Origin: Chthonomonas sp. UBA2387
GTDB taxonomy: Bacteria > Armatimonadota > Fimbriimonadia > Fimbriimonadales > Fimbriimonadaceae
Length of the DNA: 49,295 bases
Assembly (NCBI GenBank): GCA_002343445.1
Contig: DDSP01000021.1
Coordinates: forward strand, 1 to 49,295
Direction: 5' to 3'
Part shown: piece after piece, positions 15,901-22,656 of the stretch
Layout: each line of letters opens with the position of its first letter
How positions within the stretch are numbered: position 1 is the first letter of the stretch
Notes under the pieces: model-generated
The model's input: the letters and a program-made list of their open reading frames with translations, nothing else
Told to the model about the DNA's origin: nothing
Databases searched by the model: none
Made by a program: the position numbers and the translations under genes

Positions 15901-16025
15901 TGCAACGGCCCTTGGCCACCGTGGTGATCGGCGGGATCGCCTCGGCCACATTGCTGACGTTGCTCGTGTTGCCGGCCTTGTTGTCGCTGTTCGCGAGGGA
16001 CGAACCCGACGAAGATCGGCTCTAG
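12930..16025 (+). CDS. CusA/CzcA-family RND heavy-metal efflux pump
   Basis: A 1031-residue inner-membrane proton/metal antiporter of the HME subgroup, family length about 1030-1060. It has the N-terminal TM1 (FLVVLGALVLVGAGAVSW), periplasmic porter domains starting LDAVPDITANQVVVNTE, TM4 with GAIDFGLIVDGAVVMIENAVRR (the acidic proton-relay residue is in DFGLIVD), then the second half with GLGAEVQRPLATVVIGG and a C-terminal TM12 (ATLLTLLVLPALLSLFA). ATG overlaps the previous TGA (TGATG). With its partners it exports metal or metalloid from the periplasm or cytoplasm. Substrate (Cu/Ag or Zn/Co/Cd) is not determined from sequence. The stop shares a CTAG with the convergent SRPBCC gene. Confidence 0.95.
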   Translation: MLDKLLHFCLTQRFLVVLGALVLVGAGAVSWRELNLDAVPDITANQVVVNTETGGLGPEEVEKLVTFPIESAMGGVPGVEHVRSLSQFGLSQVTVTFHDDVDTYFARQLVAERLGIAASQLPDGVEAPQMGPVSTGLGDIYMYALESDERTPMDLRSIQDWVIAPQLRTVAGVAEVNSADGSVKEYQVVVDPQALVARRIGVDEVVAALQRNNQNAGGGVVERNGERILVRSLGRAATVGDLERIVVKTESGVPVLVRDVADVALGIPTLTGISSKDGKETLIAIVMMLKGANGRDVARAVDTKIDALREQLPQDVTLTTTYDRSHLVDEVLGTVRTSLLEGAALVVVVLVLLLGNVRGAVVVAVAIPLAMLCAVTGMNQFGISGNLMSLGAIDFGLIVDGAVVMIENAVRRVSQAREHAGRKLSRAEVRHTVWESAQEVAKPTAFAVTIITVVYLPILALEGIEGKMFKPMAFTVVFALLGALVLTLTLIPALASLVLSGNTREVRNPLMEFFGRLYAPALGFALRQRGWVVGAAAMLLVLAGAVYPRLGAEFVPHLDEGSIVIQPVRVRTVDAEQTVRLVTAFETKVLEVPEVVTVFSRSGTPELATDPMPLSLTDSYLMLKPRREWRPGLTKERLIEELAAKASEVPGQGYNFTQPIQMRFSELASGVKADVGIKVFGEDLAALKSKADEIASLLRELPGAQDVEVEQVDQVPMLQIAIDREAISRHGLAVDDVQHVIGTTLGGEPVGQILEGDRRFNLTVRMPQTIRDDVQAIKRIPIETPDGGSVPLSSLAHITEESAPAQISREMGRRRVVVQFNVRGTDMGSFVALAQREIRSRIKLDEGMSLSWGGQFENLQQASNRLALVVPIALSLIFVLLFWTFGSVKQALIIFTGVPLAATGGVLALGLRGMPFSISAGVGFIALSGVAVMNGVVMVSAINRRREHGASMGEAIRQGALERLRPVLMTALVAALGFVPMALNTGLGAEVQRPLATVVIGGIASATLLTLLVLPALLSLFARDEPDEDRL

Positions 16026-16504
16026 CCTTCGCGCGACATGAGCTCGACCAGTTGGTCGAAGGCGGACCCCCAACCGTTTTCGAAGCCCATGGCCTCGTGC
16101 TTGGTCTTGCCGTCGGCTTCGGCGTGAAGCAACGTGACCTTGTAGCGCGTGCCCGTGCCCTCGGGTTCCATCTCGATGAAGGCCGTGAAGAGCATGGATT
16201 CGGTGCCGCTCGGGTTGGGGCGGAAGTCGCCGCCAAGCGCGCTGGTCCATACCAGGCGTCGCTCGGGCACGACCTCCAAGATGCAGCCTTCGCCGGAGAA
16301 CTGATCGCCCTCGGGGGATTCCATCAGGGTCCAGAACCGCCCGCCGGGGCGCAGGTCCATGGCGCAATCGGCGGTGCGCCACGGCTTGGGCGTGAACCAC
16401 TGCTTGAGCAGTTCGGGTGTGGTCCAAGCTCTCCAAACGCGGTCGGTGGACACGTGGGTGGTGCGGTTCAGGACGAGGTCGAAGTCGGGTTTGAGTTCAG
16501 GCAT
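16022..16504 (-). CDS. SRPBCC (AHSA1-like) protein
   Basis: A 160-residue START/Bet v 1-fold protein of the AHSA1 (DUF1486-type) group. The pattern LVLNRTTHVSTDRVWRAWTTPELLKQWFTPKPW...GGRFWTLMESPEG..FSGEGCILEVVPERRLVWT is typical, including the C-terminal KVTLLHAEADGKTKHEAMGFENGW helix. Members bind small hydrophobic ligands; here no ligand can be assigned. Its ATG is inside the last codons of the ArsR gene (8-base overlap), a common ArsR-SRPBCC operon that responds to an unknown signal. Confidence 0.9.
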   Translation of the reverse strand: MPELKPDFDLVLNRTTHVSTDRVWRAWTTPELLKQWFTPKPWRTADCAMDLRPGGRFWTLMESPEGDQFSGEGCILEVVPERRLVWTSALGGDFRPNPSGTESMLFTAFIEMEPEGTGTRYKVTLLHAEADGKTKHEAMGFENGWGSAFDQLVELMSREG

Positions 16505-16838
16505 GAGGGTTGTCGTCGAGGGTTTCGAGCACGGCGTCGAGTTGGTCGAGGCGCGTGTTCCAGCGGCGGCGCTGCGCATCGAGCCAGTGTTCGGCCCGGG
16601 CGATCGGCTCGGGCACGAGGGTGTAGGTTCGGACGCGCCCCCTCTTGCGGGAACGCACCAGCCCCGCGTCTTCGAGCATGCGGAGGTGCTGGAGGAACGA
16701 GGGCAGAGCCATCTGGAGCGGTTCGGCAAGTTCGGTCATGGATGCCTCGCTCGCGGCCAGCCGCTCCAACACATGCCGACGCGTCGGATTGGAGAGGCAC
16801 TTGAAGACCTGGTCCAAGTCGGCCGTTTCGTTAGGCAT
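16497..16838 (-). CDS. ArsR-family transcriptional regulator
   Basis: A 113-residue winged-helix repressor. DQVFKCLSNPTRRHVLERLAASEASMTELAEPLQMALPSFLQHLRMLEDAGLVRSRKRGRVRTYTLVPEPI is the whole domain; the recognition helix is around SFLQHLRMLE. No cysteine metal site (no ELCVCDL motif) is present, so it is probably of the non-metal, SRPBCC-linked subtype. The gene heads a two-gene operon and its promoter and start codon overlap a TTAGG-N6-CCTAA near-palindrome, which suggests autoregulation. Confidence 0.92.
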   Translation of the reverse strand: MPNETADLDQVFKCLSNPTRRHVLERLAASEASMTELAEPLQMALPSFLQHLRMLEDAGLVRSRKRGRVRTYTLVPEPIARAEHWLDAQRRRWNTRLDQLDAVLETLDDNPHA

Positions 16839-16846
16839 ATACCTAA
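16831..16846. promoter_or_regulatory. Candidate ArsR operator overlapping the start codon
   Basis: TTAGGCATATACCTAA, symmetric at 14 of 16 positions, spans the ATG (16836-16838) of the ArsR gene and touches its -10 region. A repressor bound here would block a leaderless transcript start. Confidence 0.5.
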
Positions 16847-16875
16847 GTATTGCCCAATCCGGTGACCGGTGTCAA
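16846..16875 (-). promoter_or_regulatory. Promoter TTGACA-18-AATACT of the arsR operon
   Basis: Perfect -35 TTGACA (16870-16875) and -10 AATACT (16846-16851), 18-base spacer; the -10 lies 7 bases before the ATG at 16838, giving a leaderless mRNA. Confidence 0.6.
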
Positions 16876-16894
16876 GGGCCCGAACCAGCCACCG

Positions 16895-17845
16895 CTACTC
16901 CGAACGGTGCTTCCGGTTGATCGCCGCGTTGCGGAGCCACTGGTCCGCCTTCGCACGTCGCAGCGCCCGACCGCGCGTGGCCCCGTCCCAATCGGCCTCG
17001 GTCCAAGAGGCAACCGCCTCCAGGGGCAGTCGGGGCGCGTCGAGCAAGAAGTCGGGCTCGGTCGCGTGCGTCCCGCGCAGGGGTTGCGAGTTGCGCGGCG
17101 CGTTGAAGGGGCAGACCTCCTGACACACGTCGCACCCGAACGTCCACTCCCCGACGCCTTGCGCCAAGTCGTGAGGGATCGGACCCCGATGCTCGATGGT
17201 GAGGTAGCTCACGCAGCTCCTCGCGTCCACTTGCCAGCGACCATCTTCGTGAACGATCGCGCCCGTCGGGCAAGCGTCCACACAGGCTCGGCAGGTCCCG
17301 CACCCGCCCAACGCTGGGACGCTCGGTTCGAGCTCCAACGTGGTGAGGAGCAGCCCGATGAAGAACCAACTGCCACGCCGCGAATCGATCAGCATGGTGT
17401 TCTTGCCAAACCATCCGAGTCCGGCCAACTGGGCGAAGTCGCGCTCCAGAATGGGGGCGGAGTCCACGCAAGGGCGGTGGGTGTGGCCCGGCGCTCTGGC
17501 ATCCAGCCACCGCGCCATCGCCTTGAGCTTGCCGCGCAACACCTTGTGGTAGTCCCGACCCAAGGCGTAACGGGCGATCCGCGCCTCGCCCGGCCGGTGC
17601 GGGTTGGGGCGGTTGTAGTCGGCGGCGATCGCCACCACCGAGCGTGCCCCGGGCAGCAGCCGCTCGGGGTGCGCCCGGAGTTCGAGGGAGTCCGCCAGGT
17701 ACGCCATCCCGCCGTGCTTGCCCTCCGCGAGCCATTGGCGATAGGCTTCCAGATGGGGCGGCGGGACTGCGGGAGCGACGCCCATGCGCACGCCGAGTTC
17801 GTCCTCGGCGTAGCGGCGCAGGTCGTCGGTCGTCGCGGCGTCCAT
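16895..17845 (-). CDS. queG: Epoxyqueuosine reductase QueG
   Basis: A 316-residue cobalamin-dependent iron-sulfur enzyme that reduces epoxyqueuosine to queuosine in tRNA, the last step of the pathway. RPCVDSAPILERDFAQLAGLGWFGKNTMLI is the family core with the conserved cobalamin-facing Asp (VDSAPILE). Two [4Fe-4S] sites follow: CGTCRACVDACP and CDVCQEVCPFN with Cys in KCVSYLT-like RSCVSYLTIEHRG. E. coli QueG is about 60 residues longer at the C-terminus, so this is the shorter form without the HEAT-like tail. Start at 17845 is supported by TAGCGT 7 bases upstream and family alignment. No other queuosine gene is in the window. Confidence 0.95.
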   Translation of the reverse strand: MDAATTDDLRRYAEDELGVRMGVAPAVPPPHLEAYRQWLAEGKHGGMAYLADSLELRAHPERLLPGARSVVAIAADYNRPNPHRPGEARIARYALGRDYHKVLRGKLKAMARWLDARAPGHTHRPCVDSAPILERDFAQLAGLGWFGKNTMLIDSRRGSWFFIGLLLTTLELEPSVPALGGCGTCRACVDACPTGAIVHEDGRWQVDARSCVSYLTIEHRGPIPHDLAQGVGEWTFGCDVCQEVCPFNAPRNSQPLRGTHATEPDFLLDAPRLPLEAVASWTEADWDGATRGRALRRAKADQWLRNAAINRKHRSE

Positions 17846-17852
17846 CAGACCC

Positions 17853-17858
17853 ACGCTA
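17853..17858 (-). promoter_or_regulatory. -10 element TAGCGT for queG
   Basis: TAGCGT on the minus strand, 7 bases before the ATG at 17845. No good -35 at standard spacing. Confidence 0.4.
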
Positions 17859-17890
17859 CCCGAGCCGAGCGAGCCCAAGATCAAGGCACC

Positions 17891-18388
17891 GTGAACGCCG
17901 TCCGCATCGTGGTCGGGTGTGTGTTGTGGGCATGTGCCCTGGGCATCGCCGTGGACCTCGTCACCGCCCATGTGGCTGTCGAGTACTTCACCGTCCACCA
18001 TCCCAAGGTCGTCGAGAGTCAAGAACCGCTCGTCATGGCGTTGGTCTGGGGAGTAGGTGCGTCGTGGTGGTTCGGGTTGGGCGCCGGGTTGGTGCTGGCG
18101 TGGGTCCATCACCGGCTCCCGCACCACGTGCCTGTGCGCGACGTGTTGCGCCGCGTGGCACATGCGTGTGCGGCGATTTGGGTCGCCATGATGGTGGTGC
18201 TGGTCGCGACCTACCTGCTGATCTTGTTGGTCCCGCCGGAACAGCGGCGCGAGACGTTCGAATCCGACCGCCGGATCATGGCCGTGGCGATCGCCCACAT
18301 GACCGAGTACGTCTTCGGCGCCGTGGCCCTGCTTGCCGTGGCCGTCCGCTTGCGACGAATGGGGCGCGTAGGTAGCATCGCCGCATGA
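17891..18388 (+). CDS. Conserved integral membrane protein
   Basis: 165 residues with four hydrophobic segments: VVGCVLWACALGIAVDLVTA, LVMALVWGVGASWWFGLGAGLVLAW, HACAAIWVAMMVVLVATYLLILLV and VFGAVALLAVAVRL. The first loop carries VAVEYFTVHHPKVVESQEPLVM, a signature of a small membrane family of unknown function in several bacteria. The start is GTG at 17891 with AAGG 4 bases upstream; no ATG precedes the first membrane segment. Its stop overlaps the ATG of the cysteine-synthase-like gene (ATGA), so the two are cotranslated, but no functional link is obvious. Confidence 0.78.
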   Translation: MNAVRIVVGCVLWACALGIAVDLVTAHVAVEYFTVHHPKVVESQEPLVMALVWGVGASWWFGLGAGLVLAWVHHRLPHHVPVRDVLRRVAHACAAIWVAMMVVLVATYLLILLVPPEQRRETFESDRRIMAVAIAHMTEYVFGAVALLAVAVRLRRMGRVGSIAA

Positions 18389-19305
18389 TTCCCGGCATTG
18401 GCAACACCCCGCTCGTGCGATTGCACCGACTCGTCGGCCCCAAGCACGCCGAGATCTGGGTCAAGTGCGAAGGCGCGAACCCCACGGGCAGCATGAAGGA
18501 CCGGATGGCCGTTTCGATGGTCCGGGGCTTCGTCGAACGCGGCCAACTTCGGCCGGGTGGGACGGTGGTCGAATACACGGGCGGCAGCACGGGCAGTTCG
18601 CTGGCTATGGTGTGTGCTCGGCTGGGCTACCGCGCCCACTTGGTGTCGTCGAACGCCTTCGATCAAGCCAAGCTCGACACGATGCGCGCCTATGGCGCGA
18701 CCCTGGAACTGGTGCATGCGGAAGGCCGCATGATCACCAAGGAACTGTTCGAGCGCATGCGCGAGCGGACTCTGGAGATCTGCCAGCAGCCCGACCACGT
18801 CTGGACCGACCAGTTCCGCAACCCCGACAACGCTGCGGCTTACGAGGTGATGGCCTGCGAAACGATGGCGTCCCTTGGGGGAGCACCCGATGCGTTCGTG
18901 TCGGCGGTCGGGACCGGTGGGTGCTTCTCGGGCAACGCCAAGGCGTTCAAAGCGGCGTCGCCGGGCGTCTGGTGTGTGGGTGTCGAACCCGCCAACAGCC
19001 AGCCGCTCGCCGGGCTCGCGCCAACGGGCGGGCACCGTCTGGAAGGCATGGGCGTGGGCTACGTTACACCGCTCACACGCACCGATCTGATGGACGAGGT
19101 GATCCCCGTCACCGATGCCGAAGCTGCGGACACCGCACGTCGCTTGACGCGGGAGGAAGGTCTCTGGGGCGGCTTCTCGTGCGGGGCGAATGTGTTTGTG
19201 GCGTTGCGGGTGGCCGAGCGGCTCGGCCCTGGCAAGAGGGTCGTGACCGTCATGTGCGATTCGGGACTGCGGTATCTCTCGGGTGGGCTTTACACGTCGG
19301 ACTGA
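18385..19305 (+). CDS. PLP-dependent cysteine synthase family protein
   Basis: A 306-residue fold-type II PLP enzyme of the O-acetylserine sulfhydrylase/cystathionine beta-synthase group. IGNTPLVRLHR at the N-terminus, the PLP lysine in PTGSMKDRMA, the substrate loop EYTGGSTGSSLA and the phosphate-cup GTGGCFSG are all present. Versus CysK, the asparagine loop (T-S-G-N-T) reads GGSTGSS, so it belongs to an outlier group whose substrate may not be O-acetylserine. ATGA overlap with the upstream membrane gene. Confidence 0.9.
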   Translation: MIPGIGNTPLVRLHRLVGPKHAEIWVKCEGANPTGSMKDRMAVSMVRGFVERGQLRPGGTVVEYTGGSTGSSLAMVCARLGYRAHLVSSNAFDQAKLDTMRAYGATLELVHAEGRMITKELFERMRERTLEICQQPDHVWTDQFRNPDNAAAYEVMACETMASLGGAPDAFVSAVGTGGCFSGNAKAFKAASPGVWCVGVEPANSQPLAGLAPTGGHRLEGMGVGYVTPLTRTDLMDEVIPVTDAEAADTARRLTREEGLWGGFSCGANVFVALRVAERLGPGKRVVTVMCDSGLRYLSGGLYTSD

Positions 19306-19314
19306 TGGTGGGTG

Positions 19315-19617
19315 CTACGGACGCGGCGTGATCGCAAGCACCGTGATCTCGTCTCGATTGGGACCGTAGTGCCAGAAGACGCGCCATGCTGCGGACGTCT
19401 TGTTCTCGACATAGGCCTCCCACACCTTCTGGCCGTGTTCGCCTCGCATCGAGTGGAACTCGTGGGTCGCCAAACTCGGGTGTCTTGGGTCGGTCTGCAG
19501 GTAGGCGAGGCACTTTCGCACCTTCTTCAGCTGGGCCAGATCCTTCTTGTCGGGGTCGTGCTCCAACGCCTTGAGTTGTGCCCTGGCGGTATCCGTGAGC
19601 ACGATCTTGAAGTGCAC
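19315..19617 (-). CDS. RelE/ParE-like toxin-type protein
   Basis: A 100-residue protein with HFKIVLTDTARAQLKAL at the N-terminus and KVWEAYVENKTSAAWRVFWHYGPNRDEITVLAITPRP at the C-terminus, the W/R-V-F-W-(Y)-...-I-(T/V)-V-L/I pattern of the RelE/ParE toxin fold. It begins with GTG at 19617, four bases after a TGA that ends a frame reading NTLNELDED, as in antitoxin C-termini. No intact antitoxin frame with a start codon is visible in the 138-base gap to the hexosaminidase gene. It may be an orphan or decayed toxin module. Confidence 0.72.
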   Translation of the reverse strand: MHFKIVLTDTARAQLKALEHDPDKKDLAQLKKVRKCLAYLQTDPRHPSLATHEFHSMRGEHGQKVWEAYVENKTSAAWRVFWHYGPNRDEITVLAITPRP

Positions 19618-19755
19618 GGGATCAGTCCTCGTCGAGCTCGTTCAAAGTATTGCGCGAAGTCGCCCCGGTCGCTGGTGCGTCCTGCCGCCGAATCGGCGCT
19701 GGTTCGGTGTGGCCCCAGCCAGCGTAGGCGCGACAAGAAATGGTCTCGGGTCGGG

Positions 19756-21894
19756 TTACTCCAAGAACGCGCGCACTTCCACGATGCGCGCCATGCTCGG
19801 CGGGAACTGGCGCGAGGAGACCACCTCGATTCGGATGTACCTCGCTTCGACGCGTGAGAATCGGTGGGTGTCGCCTTGCGGGGTGGGTGCGGTTTCGGTT
19901 TCGGTGGTGTCGGCCACGCGCCACCACGCCAGCCCCTCTTGGCTCGTCTCGACGCGGTAGCGCAGCCCCGCGCCCGCCGACCAGAACGGCACCACGTCCA
20001 CCCGGTTCAAGGCGGTCGGCTTGCCGAGGTCGATGGTCACCGAACACGGTGCGGGGTAGCCGAGCCAGTAGGCCGTCTCGTCGTCGGCGAACCCATCCGT
20101 GAGGAACGAGGCGGGGAACTGCGGGTCCTCGGGCACCGACGCGACCGCTTTGGCCCGGTGCGCAAGATTCGGCACGAGCGTGACCCCGTTCAGGCGCAGG
20201 AACCTGACCTCGCCGTTGGGTTTGCCATCTTTGAACGCGCGCATCGTGACGATGGCACTACCGTTGAACGCCTTGAACGAGACACCGCCATCGTTGCGTT
20301 GGTCGTGAGTGTCGTGGGCGGTGGGCGGTTGCCCGTCGGTCCGAAACGCGAGCGGCTGTTGGCTCGCTGACACGCCGGCGATGCTGGCCGTTTTGGTGAA
20401 ATGCCGACTCCTGCTGTCCTGCGTACCGCTTCGCAAGGCGATGGAACGGTGAAGGCTCCACTGCACGCTGCTCAGTCGATACTCGGCCCTTCGAAGGAAT
20501 CGCGCGTAGTCGGTCTCGCCGGTCGGGTTCCAGAGGCGTGCCCCGAACGCCAGGATGCGAAGCGGCAGCGTTTCGTGGGCGCTCCACTCAGGCCCTTCCC
20601 ACCAACACAACAACCCGCCCATCACGGAGCCGTGAGGCGCGAGGTCGGTGCGGAGCGGCCCTTCGGGACCGGCGACGTGCCCGAACACGTTTGGGTCGAA
20701 CGCATAGAGCCGGGGCAACGGGGCGAGCGTCATCGCGGGGAACGGGTAGTGATGCACGACATACAACGGGTCCCAGCCACCGTTCACCACCCGGTACCCA
20801 TCGGCGACCAGTTGCTCCGGCGGATAGTAGTGGCCCTCCCAGGCGATGACGACCGTCTCGCGTGGGATGCGCTTGCGGGCGAAGTCGGTGCGACCGAAGC
20901 CTTCCCACACGACCGGCGTCTTGCCCCGCGCCAGAACTCGCTCGGCGGCGTAGCCCACGAAGTCGGCGAACACCTCGGCGGGACCGGCGCCCGAGCCCAA
21001 CCGGGTCATCGCCTCGGCCATGTGCGGGTCCTTCTGGGCGTCGGGGTACCACGCCTCGTCGCCGCCGATGTGCAGGTAGCGGCTGCGGTCGAACGTGGCC
21101 GCCATCTCGTCGAGCAGCCGTCCCACGACTTCGCGCACCTTGGGCGACCCGAAGTTGATGCAGTTGCTCGAAGCCGAACCCTGAATCTGGAAGAGCGCTG
21201 GATCGTGGCGCACGAGCAGCGAACTGTGGCCGGGGACGTCGAGTTCGGGCACGATCGCGACGCCTCGGGCGGCGGCGAACGCCTGCAGGTCGCGCATCTC
21301 CTGGCGGGTGTAGGCGGGTTTGCCGTGGGTGTTGAACCGGTCCACGCCCTTCACGACTTCGCTGGGGAGCATCCAATTCTGGTCGTCGGTGAGGTGCAGG
21401 AACAGCGTTCGCACCTTGGCGGCCTTGCACCAGCGGACCATGCTGCGCAAGGTCGAAACGGAGTGGTATCGGCGGGCGACATCCAGGCTGACGGCGCGGA
21501 ACGCGTGGGCGGGCTTGTCGCGCACCTCGCCCTTCTCGACGCCTTGCCCCGGCAACTGGATCAGCGTCTCCAGAGCCCAAGCCGCGCCGATTTCGGTGGC
21601 CGCGCGAATCTCGATCGTCCGCCCCAACGTCAGGTGGTACTCCTCTTCGGCGAGCCGCGCATCCTTCACCATGCGCAGGCGCTTTCCTTGGGCATGGTCC
21701 CGGTCAGGATAGTCTTCGCGAAACGCGGCCACCTGCTCCGCGAACGGGCCGCCATCGGGAAGGGAGAAGCGTAGGCTCGACATGCCGACGCTGTTGCCTC
21801 TCGCCGAAACGGGGCGTGGCAACACTTGGTCCACCTGGCCCGCTGCCGATGCGGCGATGCAGAGTGCGGACGACAATAGGCCGAGCAGTTTCAT
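19756..21894 (-). CDS. Exported GH20 beta-N-acetylhexosaminidase with C-terminal F5/8 (discoidin) domain
   Basis: A 712-residue enzyme that removes terminal GlcNAc/GalNAc from glycans. Signal peptide MKLLGLLSSALCIAASAAGQ; GH20b-type N-terminal domain to about residue 140; GH20 barrel with the catalytic pair Asp279-Glu280 in HIGGDEAWYPD, SLDVARRYHSVSTLRSMV and DDQNWM; barrel-end W-E-G-P-E-W. The last 130 residues (FLTDGFADDETAYWLGYPAPCSVTIDLGKPTALNRV...ARYIRIEVV) are a carbohydrate-binding F5/8 type C module. Start ATG at 21894 with GAGGGA just upstream. An upstream frame extension overlaps the divergent gene and is excluded. Probable monocistronic. Confidence 0.93.
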   Translation of the reverse strand: MKLLGLLSSALCIAASAAGQVDQVLPRPVSARGNSVGMSSLRFSLPDGGPFAEQVAAFREDYPDRDHAQGKRLRMVKDARLAEEEYHLTLGRTIEIRAATEIGAAWALETLIQLPGQGVEKGEVRDKPAHAFRAVSLDVARRYHSVSTLRSMVRWCKAAKVRTLFLHLTDDQNWMLPSEVVKGVDRFNTHGKPAYTRQEMRDLQAFAAARGVAIVPELDVPGHSSLLVRHDPALFQIQGSASSNCINFGSPKVREVVGRLLDEMAATFDRSRYLHIGGDEAWYPDAQKDPHMAEAMTRLGSGAGPAEVFADFVGYAAERVLARGKTPVVWEGFGRTDFARKRIPRETVVIAWEGHYYPPEQLVADGYRVVNGGWDPLYVVHHYPFPAMTLAPLPRLYAFDPNVFGHVAGPEGPLRTDLAPHGSVMGGLLCWWEGPEWSAHETLPLRILAFGARLWNPTGETDYARFLRRAEYRLSSVQWSLHRSIALRSGTQDSRSRHFTKTASIAGVSASQQPLAFRTDGQPPTAHDTHDQRNDGGVSFKAFNGSAIVTMRAFKDGKPNGEVRFLRLNGVTLVPNLAHRAKAVASVPEDPQFPASFLTDGFADDETAYWLGYPAPCSVTIDLGKPTALNRVDVVPFWSAGAGLRYRVETSQEGLAWWRVADTTETETAPTPQGDTHRFSRVEARYIRIEVVSSRQFPPSMARIVEVRAFLE

Positions 21895-21949
21895 GATTCC
21901 CTCAGCTCGCATTGTGCCCGAACAGGGGACCCGAGTCGTTCGGCGGAGG

Positions 21950-21955
21950 TACTTT
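21950..21955 (+). promoter_or_regulatory. -10 element TACTTT
   Basis: TACTTT ends 7 bases before the ATG at 21963, again predicting a leaderless mRNA. Confidence 0.45.
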
Positions 21956-21962
21956 CGCCACG

Positions 21963-22655
21963 ATGTTGATGCTCGCCCTCGTGCCGTTCGTCCTGTCTGC
22001 CACTGCCCCCGAAGTGGACGTCCGCGTCGTCGGCGCATTGCGGTCGGTGGTTCGCGAAGGCAAAACGGACGGACTCGCGCGGCTCTCCGCCCTCAACGTG
22101 AACAAGACGACCGTCGGACTCGGCGCGCTCGCCGCGTTGGACGGCGAGGCGACGATCTTGCATGGCGACATTCATCTCGCTCGTCCCCGGAATGGGAAGG
22201 CGGTCGCCTCTTCGGGGGATGCCGAGGTCTGCCTGTTCGTCATGGCAGATGTGCCCGAGTGGGGCTCGGTTCGCCTCTCGGAAGGGGTGACATGGGCCAA
22301 GCTGGACCGCGCGATCGAAGACACCCTCCGGCGGCAGGGACTGGACACTGCCAAGCGCATCCCGTTCTTGCTGGAAGGCGAGTTCCGGAACCTCAACGCA
22401 CACGTCGTGGATGGCTCGAAGCTGCCGAAGGGGCCATCGAGCCACGAACAGCACATCGAAACGGCCGTCCAATTCGCTTCTCCCAAGACCAAGGGCACGA
22501 TCGTGGGGTTCTTCTCGAAGGCGGATCAGGGCGTCTTCACGCACCACACCACGACGACGCATCTGCACTGCGTGCTGCCCGCCGAGGGCTTCTCGGGACA
22601 TGTGGACGAGGTGGCCCTTTCCGCCGGAACCACCCTGAGATTCCCCAAGCCGTAA
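21963..22655 (+). CDS. Exported acetolactate-decarboxylase-like protein
   Basis: A 230-residue protein of the acetolactate decarboxylase (AlsD/BudA) family, which converts acetolactate to acetoin in butanediol metabolism. Hydrophobic N-terminus (MLMLALVPFVLSATA) suggests export. His200, His202 and His213 (in THLHC and GHVDE) have exactly the spacing of the zinc ligands of AlsD (His194/196/207). Unlike AlsD, the protein ends 17 residues after the third His, so the C-terminal Glu253 equivalent appears absent. GALAALDGEATILHGDIHLAR matches the family's N-terminal domain. Start supported by TACTTT 7 bases upstream. Its stop is one base from that of the convergent oxidoreductase gene. Confidence 0.82.
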   Translation: MLMLALVPFVLSATAPEVDVRVVGALRSVVREGKTDGLARLSALNVNKTTVGLGALAALDGEATILHGDIHLARPRNGKAVASSGDAEVCLFVMADVPEWGSVRLSEGVTWAKLDRAIEDTLRRQGLDTAKRIPFLLEGEFRNLNAHVVDGSKLPKGPSSHEQHIETAVQFASPKTKGTIVGFFSKADQGVFTHHTTTTHLHCVLPAEGFSGHVDEVALSAGTTLRFPKP

Positions 22656-22656
22656 G

